From: Fibrobacter succinogenes
GTDB taxonomy: Bacteria; Fibrobacterota; Fibrobacteria; Fibrobacterales; Fibrobacteraceae
Direction of reading: 5' to 3'
Assembly: GCF_902779965.1 (NCBI RefSeq)
Contig: NZ_CACZDK010000022.1
Span: 1-64,000, forward strand
DNA length: 64,000 bases
Under the pieces are notes generated by a model. That model was given only the letters and a program-made list of their open reading frames with translations, made no database searches and was not told the DNA's origin. The position numbers were made by a program, and so were the translations under genes. This document shows, in pieces, positions 25,852 to 33,223 of the stretch. Within the stretch, counting starts at the first letter, position 1. Every line of letters starts with the position of its first letter.

Positions 25852-25880
25852 CACCCGTGACTCGAATCACGGGTGTTTTA
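25852..25880 (+). terminator. intrinsic terminator after the PBP gene
   Basis: CACCCGTGA-ctcgaa-TCACGGGTG is followed by TTTTATT, 74 nt after the PBP stop codon. Confidence 0.9.
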
Positions 25881-25900
25881 TTAAATTGCAATTCAACATA

Positions 25901-25934
25901 TATATTTCAGGTTACCCATAGAATAGAGGTAACC
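25901..25934 (+). promoter_or_regulatory. promoter and 5'-terminal hairpin masking a ribosome site
   Basis: TATATT (25901-25906) is followed at the expected start of transcription by GGTTACC (25910-25916), which pairs with GGTAACC (25928-25934). The AGAGG ribosome site sits in the 3' arm, 2 nt before the ATG at 25937. Translation may depend on melting this stem. Confidence 0.55.
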
Positions 25935-25936
25935 CA

Positions 25937-26428
25937 ATGAATTTTTTGAAGAATATCATTTTTATATTCTTACTAACAAGTTCACTTCTTTGCAGTGCCA
26001 ACGCCGCACAAAATCATCAAGTTTCCTCTAAAGTCGAATCAAAGCTCGACAACATTGATTTTTATAAAAATTCCGTCGCCAATAAAACAACAGCCCAGCC
26101 TGAAGAAAAGGGAATTGTTCTTGGAAGCGAACTCACCGTTTTCGGGATTATGTGCCTCATGTCGGCAACAGCAAGCCCTACCGAAGCCAAAGACAAATCG
26201 AACAAGAAATCTGCAGAAAGCATTGGGGATGCCATGGGAAACGCTGTAGAAGCAGGCGCGCTGACTGTCATGGGAGTCATTTGCACACTCATCGGGTTAC
26301 CTATTTTGATATACAATGGATATAAATACAGCCAAGCACAACAAGACCAAAAACAGGATGAACAAAAAATAACCCTCGAAAAAAGCAAGCCTCAAAAACA
26401 ATTTGCGCAGTTCATTCCATCCTTATAA
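25937..26428 (+). CDS. small paralogous membrane protein 1 (163 aa)
   Basis: It has a signal-type leader (LKNIIFIFLLTSSLLCSANA), then a hydrophobic segment GIVLGSELTVFGIMCLMSA, and a second one ending in GLPILIYNGYKYSQ. The layout and the G-x-P-I-L-I-Y-N motif are shared with the next two genes, so the three arose by tandem duplication. Unlike them it ends KPQKQFAQFIPSL and lacks the shared NATLRF terminus. The function is unknown. Confidence 0.8.
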   Translation: MNFLKNIIFIFLLTSSLLCSANAAQNHQVSSKVESKLDNIDFYKNSVANKTTAQPEEKGIVLGSELTVFGIMCLMSATASPTEAKDKSNKKSAESIGDAMGNAVEAGALTVMGVICTLIGLPILIYNGYKYSQAQQDQKQDEQKITLEKSKPQKQFAQFIPSL

Positions 26429-26547
26429 ATCCGATAATAGTCCATTTCATCAAAAAGGCATATTCTTTTCTGTAGCATCGTTTTTCTCAAAAATAGATCT
26501 ACTATTTCTGACATTACATATTTTTAACAAGAAAGGGGAGCATCATT

Positions 26548-27057
26548 ATGATATTTTGCAAAAATACCATTTTCGCCTTTTTATTAATAGGGGCGCTTTT
26601 TTGTTACAGTCATGCGGAACTGTATCCGGACGAAGTAGTTCTTGATACCAACTACAACGAATCTTCTTCATCAAGTAAAACCGGCATAGTCATAGGAAGT
26701 GTCCTTACTGGCTTAGGTGTTGTTTTTTTCATCTCGGCCGCAGTTTATACTCCGGAAAAAGAAGAAAACACCTCCTTAAAAGACTGTTTAAACAACAATA
26801 GTTGCTCATTAGTGGGAGACTTAACCGTTCCTGTGCTCGGAGGAGCTAGTCTACTCTTTTTACTTATTGGAGTTCCCATACTAATATACAACATTGGCAA
26901 GAACTCTATTACACCAAACCATCCTCTAATGAACGAAGATTTTGTGTATTCTCCAGAGCGCTACAAGCCTCAAAAAAGTTCCGTACAAATAAAGTTCACC
27001 CCAACCGTGAATTTTATGAAATCTAGTGCAGGATTCAATGCGACTCTAAGATTCTAA
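26548..27057 (+). CDS. small paralogous membrane protein 2 (169 aa)
   Basis: It has a leader (MIFCKNTIFAFLLIGALFCYSHA), a Ser-rich stretch, two hydrophobic segments (GIVIGSVLTGLGVVFFISAAV and LLFLLIGVPILIYN) and the C-terminus KSSAGFNATLRF. The last residues, with a terminal phenylalanine, resemble an outer-membrane beta-barrel end, although the protein is too short for a full barrel. ATG follows GGGGAG. It is a paralogue of its neighbours on both sides. Confidence 0.8.
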   Translation: MIFCKNTIFAFLLIGALFCYSHAELYPDEVVLDTNYNESSSSSKTGIVIGSVLTGLGVVFFISAAVYTPEKEENTSLKDCLNNNSCSLVGDLTVPVLGGASLLFLLIGVPILIYNIGKNSITPNHPLMNEDFVYSPERYKPQKSSVQIKFTPTVNFMKSSAGFNATLRF

Positions 27058-27090
27058 TAAACTTTCAAATTAAGAAGGAGGAGTAATAAA

Positions 27091-27633
27091 ATGAATTGCT
27101 ATAAAAACATCATTATCATGCTATTACTCATCGGTTCGTTATTTTGCAATACATTTGCTACAGAAAGCGAGCCTGATCCTCTTAAATCGGAGACAGAACT
27201 AAGCCAAAACAATTCCAAAACAGAGATTGATAGTATCGCCGTTTATGAATATTTAATTAGAGAATATAGTGAAGACGCTTCATACGCTCAAAATATTGTT
27301 GGCATGATTATTGGACTTCCTTTTACTATCGCAGGATCCGTAATTGTCATTGGCGGATTAGCCTTGATATCATCGGGCAACGCCTTAGCAGGAGTTATAG
27401 GAGTCATTGCAATTCTCATTTGTGCATCTCCAGCTCTTCTTATAGGAGCACCCATTCTTATATATAATTACAAAAAATATAAAGTTCACAAAAGAAACGC
27501 CGACAAACGAGACGAACTTCAAGAAGCATTAGAGCAATACAAGCAAAGGCAACACTCTATACAAGTTGTAATTACTCCTGTTACAAATTTAGAAAGTTCC
27601 AGCATTGGCTTAAATGCGACTTTAAGATTCTAA
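27091..27633 (+). CDS. small paralogous membrane protein 3 (180 aa)
   Basis: It has a leader (YKNIIIMLLLIGSLFCNTFA), a helical region, two or three hydrophobic segments (GLPFTIAGSVIVIGGLALIS, IGVIAILICASPALLIGAPILIYN), a Lys-rich helix, and the end SSSIGLNATLRF shared with paralogue 2. The ATG follows AAGGAGGAG. The stop overlaps the convergent 27630 gene by 4 nt. Confidence 0.8.
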   Translation: MNCYKNIIIMLLLIGSLFCNTFATESEPDPLKSETELSQNNSKTEIDSIAVYEYLIREYSEDASYAQNIVGMIIGLPFTIAGSVIVIGGLALISSGNALAGVIGVIAILICASPALLIGAPILIYNYKKYKVHKRNADKRDELQEALEQYKQRQHSIQVVITPVTNLESSSIGLNATLRF

Positions 27634-29486
27634 TTAATGCCTGCAAGGATTGTCTTTTCAATTTCGAAAGCGCTAGGCTTGTCTTTAGGCGTAAGGCAGG
27701 GGCCGGTACCGTAGAGGTGGCGCATCATTTCAAATAACGTGTATTCGCGGTTAAAATAGCCAATGTCAGGATTTGGGCAAATTGTGACCGGTTCGAGAGT
27801 GCGAGCGGGCTGCGAGCCACGAGCAACGGCAACGAATTCCGGCTGGTAATGGAGCGAGGGATTTTTCTCTCGGATTTCTTCGCGACCCGCATTCCCGAGG
27901 AATCGGCAAATGCACTCGCGTTCTAAAGTTTCGCGACGGAGCGCATTGTACCTCTCATGAATTGTATGGATTCCGTCGGTCGCTACGCTCCCTCCAGAAT
28001 GACAGCTCATTTGATTGCCAACAGGCGTAATATTAGTGCAATAAGAACTGTATGGATCCTCCTTCGGAGGATAACAGCAATTGTAACGTTTATCGAGGTC
28101 TGCCGCCTCTCCAGAATGGCAAATTGCGCGAAGTTCATCTTTTTCCAAAGTATCGATTTCGGCTAAGCGCTGCATCACGTACTCGCGGGAAGCCCGACAC
28201 ACGGGGTGATCAAAACCTGAAATTTTTTGGCAAAGGTAATGCTGACGGCACGGGAATCCCGGTTTCAATTCCGGCAATCCAGACTTTTCATTTTCAGGCG
28301 CAAAAAATTCTTCGACCTTTTTACGGCAAAGTTCTGCCGCAGTAGACGTTCGCAAATTCACAAACGGAATCCCAAGCGGAGACGCATGACTGATATAAAC
28401 GTCTTCCGGCGTCGCAGCCGCAAGCATGCGGCGGGTGGCTTTGTCCATGCTTGTCGCTTGGGGCACGAGCAAGAACGGAGTTCCAACGCCCACGCCATCA
28501 ATCCCAAGCGACATGATTTTCTCGATATCCTCGGGGGTGCAAAGCCCACCCTGCGCGGTAATCCGCGCAGGCGCCGTCGGCGGAACAATTCCCTGAACCG
28601 GCGCATTCGAATTAACAAACTGCGCGGCAGTTCCACCCGCAGAAAAAATCACATTTTCAGCAGACTGCGCAAACTTCGCAATCATAGCACGCGTTGTTTC
28701 GAAAAGTTCCTTGCGCTTTTCAACAAATTCTCGAACAACATCAAGCAGCAACTTTTTCGATTCAAAGAACGCATGGCCACCGCAGTTCACGCCCGATTCA
28801 ATGCGGTATTCGTAAACTTCTAAACCCTTCTTCGCCAAATAGCGCCCTTGCACAAGCGCCGAGCGGTAATCCGAAACTTTCAGAATAATCTTCTTCGTTG
28901 GCGCTTTATCACGAGTTCTATAAAAATCCTTATACTTAGCGATTTCTTCGAACACCGCCAAGTTCACGCCCGCACTCAACACAAGCGATCCCTTGACCTT
29001 CGAAGCAGCAAAGCCGCGCACAGCATCAAACGCCGCTTCATCGTGATTGAGGCTCACCATGATGTTTGCCTGGATTTCGCCTGGTTCCATTTTTTCGGTA
29101 AGCGCCGCCTCAGCCGCAATCCGAGCAAGTCCCGTCTTTGCAAAAATGCCGTCATACTCTACGCGGAGCCTTGAATCTAACGGCAACATCAAAAAATAAA
29201 GGTCCTTGTCGCTACCGCCATCAAAACGTTCCGCACAAAGTCTCGTAAACTTGCGGTCCACTTCGTCCGCCACAAAATCCAAATACGAACGAATGCGCCC
29301 AATGCGAGTCGTCTGCGGAGAGCCCAAGTCAAGGCCCAGGCGTTCTGCATAAGCCATGCGGTATTCTTCGAGAAGTCCATCGTCCACAAGCGAAATCACG
29401 GAGGTAATGCCCAAATGCGCCACGCGAATCGGCGTATCTGCCGTATAGCAAATCCCCATGACCGGGATGTGAATTTCGTGAACCAT
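27630..29486 (-). CDS. nitronate monooxygenase-like FMN enzyme with in-frame repeat insertions
   Basis: The 618-residue protein has an FMN-binding TIM barrel of the nitronate monooxygenase / 2-nitropropane dioxygenase type: GICYTADTPIRVAHLGI at the N-terminus, SGVNCGGHAFF, FSAGGTAAQFV and GGLCTPEDIEKIMSLGIDGVGVGTPFLL. The C-terminal 200 residues are Cys-rich (CRQHYLCQ, CHSGE, YNCCYPP). Two copies of the dispersed genomic repeat lie in frame within that part, encoding CHSGGSVATDGIHTIHE and YNCCYPPKEDPYSSYC. ATG at 29486 follows CGAGGGTC. The substrate is unknown; PfaD/FabK-like roles are also possible. Confidence 0.8.
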   Translation of the reverse strand: MVHEIHIPVMGICYTADTPIRVAHLGITSVISLVDDGLLEEYRMAYAERLGLDLGSPQTTRIGRIRSYLDFVADEVDRKFTRLCAERFDGGSDKDLYFLMLPLDSRLRVEYDGIFAKTGLARIAAEAALTEKMEPGEIQANIMVSLNHDEAAFDAVRGFAASKVKGSLVLSAGVNLAVFEEIAKYKDFYRTRDKAPTKKIILKVSDYRSALVQGRYLAKKGLEVYEYRIESGVNCGGHAFFESKKLLLDVVREFVEKRKELFETTRAMIAKFAQSAENVIFSAGGTAAQFVNSNAPVQGIVPPTAPARITAQGGLCTPEDIEKIMSLGIDGVGVGTPFLLVPQATSMDKATRRMLAAATPEDVYISHASPLGIPFVNLRTSTAAELCRKKVEEFFAPENEKSGLPELKPGFPCRQHYLCQKISGFDHPVCRASREYVMQRLAEIDTLEKDELRAICHSGEAADLDKRYNCCYPPKEDPYSSYCTNITPVGNQMSCHSGGSVATDGIHTIHERYNALRRETLERECICRFLGNAGREEIREKNPSLHYQPEFVAVARGSQPARTLEPVTICPNPDIGYFNREYTLFEMMRHLYGTGPCLTPKDKPSAFEIEKTILAGIN

Positions 29487-29536
29487 GACCCTCGAAAACC
29501 TCGCGAATACCCAAAATGCGATGGACAATATAAAAA

Positions 29537-29586
29537 AGAACTTAGAACTTAGAGCTTAGAACTTAGAGAAAATATCTAAGTTCTGC
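29537..29586. repeat. AGAACTTAG tandem repeats
   Basis: Three close copies of (A)GAACTTAG occur, one variant reading GAGCTTAG, and an inverted copy CTAAGTTCT (29576-29584). The same word overlaps the stop of the flavodiiron gene and occurs near the right end of the window. Confidence 0.7.
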
Positions 29587-29589
29587 CAA

Positions 29590-30504
29590 CTACGGCGAAG
29601 CCGGTACAACCACGCCCATGCTAGGGTAGATTTCAAAGCTAATGGAGCCATGCAAATCCGTGCGGTAAAGTTTCGTCGAGTCTTCTAGCACAACGTTCAA
29701 TTTACGAACAACAGATGGTGCCGGGTGCCCATAGCGGTTCCCCGCTCCAACGCTTACAAAAGCGTACTTCGGAGACACTTGCGATAAAAATTTTAGCGTG
29801 TTGCTCCCCGCCGATCCATGATGCCCCACCTGCAAAAGTTCCGCCGAGAGCGTCGGGTTCATCTCAAGTAGTAGCCGTTCCCCCACCGAATCCAAGTCGC
29901 CCGTCAACAGCAACTTGCCAACGCCCAATCGTCCAAGAAACACCACGCTCGCCCGATTCTCGCCAACTCGCGTGTATCGCGTTGGCCATAGCACATCAAA
30001 CCGCGGGCATTCATCAAGCGCGCATCCCGCCCCTGCAACAACATCCCCGCCAGCAGTCATGCCGTTAACCCCCTCCCCAAAACTAACGCTCTCGCCTCGC
30101 AATAGCGTATCCACAAACGTCCCAAGCGTTCTCGCTACCCGCAACACGCTATCGCAAAAGAAACTGCAAGCAGTATCCGGCCCCACATAAAGCCGCCGCA
30201 CAAAAACGCCCCGTCCGGGGAGTTCCATAAACCCGCCAATATGGTCCCGATGGAAATGGCTCAGCACCACCCAATCCAGCGTATCTACCCCGCGCGCCAC
30301 AAGCGAATCCACCACACCGACCGAATCTGGCCCGAAATCGTACATTGCATACCGCCCGTTCCACTCCAAAAGCACGGCAAGCCCCTGCCCCACATCAATC
30401 GCCGTAAGACGCATCGGCGCCTCCTCCGCTGCCGTTTCGCTCACGTACATGCAGCCGCCAATAATCGCCGACAACGCCACCACAAAAATCCACAAACGTT
30501 TCAT
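29590..30504 (-). CDS. MBL-fold hydrolase lipoprotein (ComEC C-terminal type)
   Basis: The 304-residue protein starts at ATG 30504 (AAGGA site 6 nt upstream) with a lipobox IIGGC18. It has the metallo-beta-lactamase motif HFHRDH (H83, H85, D87, H88), IDVGQGLAVLLEWNGRYAMYDFG before it, LLTGDLDSVGE and QVGHHGSAGSNT after it. This is the ComEC/Rec2 hydrolase module without the channel. It may be a secreted nuclease or phosphodiesterase. The gene stands alone. Confidence 0.85.
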   Translation of the reverse strand: MKRLWIFVVALSAIIGGCMYVSETAAEEAPMRLTAIDVGQGLAVLLEWNGRYAMYDFGPDSVGVVDSLVARGVDTLDWVVLSHFHRDHIGGFMELPGRGVFVRRLYVGPDTACSFFCDSVLRVARTLGTFVDTLLRGESVSFGEGVNGMTAGGDVVAGAGCALDECPRFDVLWPTRYTRVGENRASVVFLGRLGVGKLLLTGDLDSVGERLLLEMNPTLSAELLQVGHHGSAGSNTLKFLSQVSPKYAFVSVGAGNRYGHPAPSVVRKLNVVLEDSTKLYRTDLHGSISFEIYPSMGVVVPASP

Positions 30505-30639
30505 AAACATTCCTTTTTTAAGATTCCTACTTATATAACACGTTTTTTTCATGGATTTGGCCTAAAACAGCCTTCATAAAATTCAACTTTTTTACAAAAC
30601 CCCCGTTTTTTATTATCTTTACGGCCAATTGAGGTCACT
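30505..30639. other. divergent intergenic region
   Basis: This AT-rich gap lies between the MBL lipoprotein and the zinc protein. It holds the GAGG ribosome site of the latter (30631) and TATTATC (30610-30616) as a possible -10 element. Nothing else is recognisable. Confidence 0.4.
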
Positions 30640-30996
30640 ATGCAATTACCTAAGTACAAAAAGAAGAAACGCATCAAGCTCAAAGTCTGCCAGGAACCCG
30701 GTTGCGGCCGCGAATTCTGGGGTCACCCGATTGCGAAGTATTGCGAACTGCACCGCGACATCAAGCAGCGCCAAAAGCAAAAGAAAGACATCGAGAACAT
30801 CGAATCCAAGAACATCATCTTCCGTCACAACTACACGGAAGCCATGGACCTCGAATTCAAGTGCTGCCTCGATGGCTGTGACAAGACCTTCACGATCCGC
30901 ATTTTCCCGAAGCAGTACGTGTACCCGCGCTTCTGCATGGAACACAGGAACGACTTTAAGCGTGCCAACTTCCTCAGAATTATGCAGAAAAAGTAG
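30640..30996 (+). CDS. small basic protein with two zinc knuckles (118 aa)
   Basis: The very basic N-terminus (MQLPKYKKKKRIKLKVC) is followed by two similar zinc sites. The first is C-x4-C..C-x2-H (CQEPGCGREF..YCELH), and the second is CCLDGC..FCMEH near the C-terminus. A Lys-rich helix separates them. It probably binds nucleic acid or the ribosome, but I do not recognise the family. ATG follows GAGGTCACT. It ends just before a terminator and tRNA-His. Confidence 0.8.
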   Translation: MQLPKYKKKKRIKLKVCQEPGCGREFWGHPIAKYCELHRDIKQRQKQKKDIENIESKNIIFRHNYTEAMDLEFKCCLDGCDKTFTIRIFPKQYVYPRFCMEHRNDFKRANFLRIMQKK

Positions 30997-31037
30997 TCGC
31001 TACGCACTAAAAACAAATTTTTTAGAAAAAAGTTGCT

Positions 31038-31069
31038 GCCATCCCTTGAAATTTGGGATGGCTTTTTTA
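31038..31069 (+). terminator. terminator of the zinc-knuckle gene
   Basis: GCCATCCC/GGGATGGC with a 9-nt loop is followed by six T. The tRNA-His promoter is nested in it. Confidence 0.9.
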
Positions 31070-31073
31070 TATT
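31046..31073 (+). promoter_or_regulatory. tRNA-His promoter nested in a terminator
   Basis: TTGAAA (31046-31051) lies in the terminator loop and TATATT (31068-31073) overlaps the end of its T run, with 16 nt between them. Transcription would start near 31080, 8 nt before the mature tRNA. Confidence 0.65.
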
Positions 31074-31087
31074 TGGTCTCGCTACAT

Positions 31088-31162
31088 GGTGGATGTAGCT
31101 CAATTGGTTAGAGTCCCAGATTGTGATTCTGGATGTTGCCGGTTCGAGTCCGGTCATCCACC
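31088..31162 (+). tRNA. tRNA-His (GUG anticodon)
   Basis: The sequence folds as a tRNA with acceptor GTGGATG/CATCCAC extended by the G-1:C73 pair typical of tRNA-His. The anticodon loop is TTGTGAT (anticodon GUG) and the T arm contains GGTTCGAGTCC. The CCA end is not encoded. Confidence 0.95.
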
Positions 31163-31170
31163 CGCAAAAG

Positions 31171-31197
31171 TCCCGCGATTATTCGCGGGATTTTTTT
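31171..31197 (+). terminator. terminator of tRNA-His
   Basis: TCCCGCGA-ttat-TCGCGGGA is followed by seven T, 8 nt after the tRNA. Confidence 0.92.
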
Positions 31198-31211
31198 GTT
31201 TTTTACAGTAC

Positions 31212-31247
31212 CGAAGAAAAAGGCCCGCAACACAATTACGGGGCCTT
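31212..31247 (-). terminator. terminator of regulator module A
   Basis: AAGGCCC (31220-31226) pairs with GGGCCTT (31241-31247), and the A run on the left is a T run on the minus strand. It closes the module that begins with the TIGR02147 gene at 36191. Confidence 0.8.
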
Positions 31248-31274
31248 AGTCTTTTGAGGTGCAAAGTTCGAGAT

Positions 31275-33110
31275 CTAGTTTTTCACGCAACGGACATTTT
31301 GACCGTTATACTTGCTACCGCGATACATGTACGCCTTGGTATAGATGTTGTTCATATTCATGTATTCGGCTTCATATTCCGTATATTCGCTGGTGCTCCA
31401 GAAGTAATTATCAGTGGAGACCTTTTGATATGATCCTGATTCAAGTCTTCTGCCGACCGGTAGCGCCGTAAACCCATAAGCATCAATGCCGCGACCTTCC
31501 GCAGAAGGGCCCCATCCACTCAACGATTTGAGATTCCGGCCTGCAATTTCGCTATTGCCCAAGGCGACAATCAATTTTCCCAATTCATGTCGCGTCGGCA
31601 AGTGCCAACCATCCGGGCAAATTCCCTGCACACTGCGTGCCAGCCCGCACTCTTTGCCATAGCCACACACCAACGGATTAGCCGTATCCGCAGCAAGTGC
31701 CGCTGAATCGATTGCAGCCATCCATGTGTAATAGCGCCCCGAAACCTTGCAATACTTTTCATCATCATGGTAGCACCAACTTTGTTTCTTCAAGATTGGC
31801 ATCTGGGCAGTATCGGCATAGTTCAAATTTTCGGCCATCCACACTTGAGAATAGTCCTTTCCCTCAGGCGCAATTTTCACGATTCTATACACCTGTTTAT
31901 CGCGCGGGTCAATCATCGTGTCGTATTTAATATTTGGATTAAAGTAATCTTCCTTGGGGATATCCCAGTCCCAATTTTTCGAAGCAATCAAGCTACTGCT
32001 AGATTTGGCTTCACTGCTGCTTGAAACGGCAGAACTGCTGCTGGACTTCGCGGAACTGCTACTCGATTTTGCAGAGCTACTGCTGGACTTCGCAGAGCTA
32101 CTGGACGACGCCGCAACAGGTTCGCCCTTCACGCAACGGACACTTTGTCCATAATACTTGTAATTCTGGTATATATAAAATTTGGTGTAAATGTTGTTTA
32201 TATTCGAATATCGGGCATAATCGGCACTCTGTTCGGTGGAACTCCAGTAATAAACATCCGAGCCCACCTTTTCCCAACGAGTAGCAGAAATCCTTCTTCC
32301 AGTCGGGAGCGCCGTAAAGCCATATTTATCCGTACCGTTGTTGTCAGCCGTTCCGGCGTAGTTCCACCCGGTCAAAGCCTTGAGAGAATCGCCAGCTACA
32401 CCAGCATTTCCTAACGCCACGCTCAACTTGCCCCATTCATCGATTGTCGGCAAATGCCAGCCATCCGGACAAATTCCCTGGATACCATGATTAAGTGCAC
32501 ATATCCTGCCATAACCGCAATTTAACGGTTCCTTCGGATCATTTGCCAAAGCAACTGAGTCAATTGCAGCTGCCCAGGTGTAATAACGGCCACCCACCTT
32601 GCAGTTTTTTTCATCATCGTTGTAGCACCAGTTGCTGCCCTTCAAGCTTGGCGTCTTGACACTATCGGCATAGTTGAGATTTTCTGCCATCCAGACTTGA
32701 GAATAGTTTTTGCCTTCAGGTGCAATCTTCACGATTTTATACACGTGATTATCACGCGGGTCAATCATCGTGTCATACTTGATTTCGGGATTCAAGCGAG
32801 CGGACTGCGGCACGTCCCAGCTCCATTCTTTAGGGATAGCCGAACTAGACGACTTTGCATCATCACGCAAAGCAGACGAAGACGATGTGGACTTCACACT
32901 ACTACTCGACATTCCGACTTCCTTGCCGGAATCCTTCTTGCTGCTGCTCGATTTAGACAAGCTAAATTCCGATTTCATGGAGCTGCTAGATTCTATTTCC
33001 GAGCTGGACGAAACATCGTCTGCACCCGTCACCCCCTCAATTTCAAGTTCAGCGCACGCCCAAAACAACGACGTACACGAGACAACTGTCAGTAATTTAT
33101 TCCATTTCAT
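31275..33110 (-). CDS. FISUMP lipoprotein with two FISUMP domains
   Basis: The 611-residue protein starts at ATG 33110 (MKWNKLL) with a lipobox SLFWAC19. A Ser-rich stalk (about 25-100) follows, then FISUMP domain 1 (about 110-335; VYKIVKIAPEGKNYSQVWMAENLNYADS, QGICPDGWHLP, SVRCVKG), a linker of SSSSSAK repeats, and FISUMP domain 2 (about 390-611). Unlike the other lipoproteins here it lacks the AGVAQKGPF N-terminal domain. FISUMP domains are abundant in Fibrobacter; their role is unproven and probably involves extracellular binding. It is the last gene of module A. Confidence 0.9.
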   Translation of the reverse strand: MKWNKLLTVVSCTSLFWACAELEIEGVTGADDVSSSSEIESSSSMKSEFSLSKSSSSKKDSGKEVGMSSSSVKSTSSSSALRDDAKSSSSAIPKEWSWDVPQSARLNPEIKYDTMIDPRDNHVYKIVKIAPEGKNYSQVWMAENLNYADSVKTPSLKGSNWCYNDDEKNCKVGGRYYTWAAAIDSVALANDPKEPLNCGYGRICALNHGIQGICPDGWHLPTIDEWGKLSVALGNAGVAGDSLKALTGWNYAGTADNNGTDKYGFTALPTGRRISATRWEKVGSDVYYWSSTEQSADYARYSNINNIYTKFYIYQNYKYYGQSVRCVKGEPVAASSSSSAKSSSSSAKSSSSSAKSSSSSAVSSSSEAKSSSSLIASKNWDWDIPKEDYFNPNIKYDTMIDPRDKQVYRIVKIAPEGKDYSQVWMAENLNYADTAQMPILKKQSWCYHDDEKYCKVSGRYYTWMAAIDSAALAADTANPLVCGYGKECGLARSVQGICPDGWHLPTRHELGKLIVALGNSEIAGRNLKSLSGWGPSAEGRGIDAYGFTALPVGRRLESGSYQKVSTDNYFWSTSEYTEYEAEYMNMNNIYTKAYMYRGSKYNGQNVRCVKN

Positions 33111-33223
33111 AGATTTCTCCTTTTTTTGAAAAATGTTCCCCTTAGCGAATGACAAATCCGCCATTCGCCATATTAATTTCAAAACTTATTCAAGCTATTT
33201 TAAAGAGCGCTACATTTGCTTCG

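Noticed and set aside
31950-32110. Tandem repeat array encoding SSSSSAK units read as a CRISPR-like or regulatory repeat
   Set aside because: The units are codons for a Ser-rich linker in frame with two FISUMP domains; there are no spacers.
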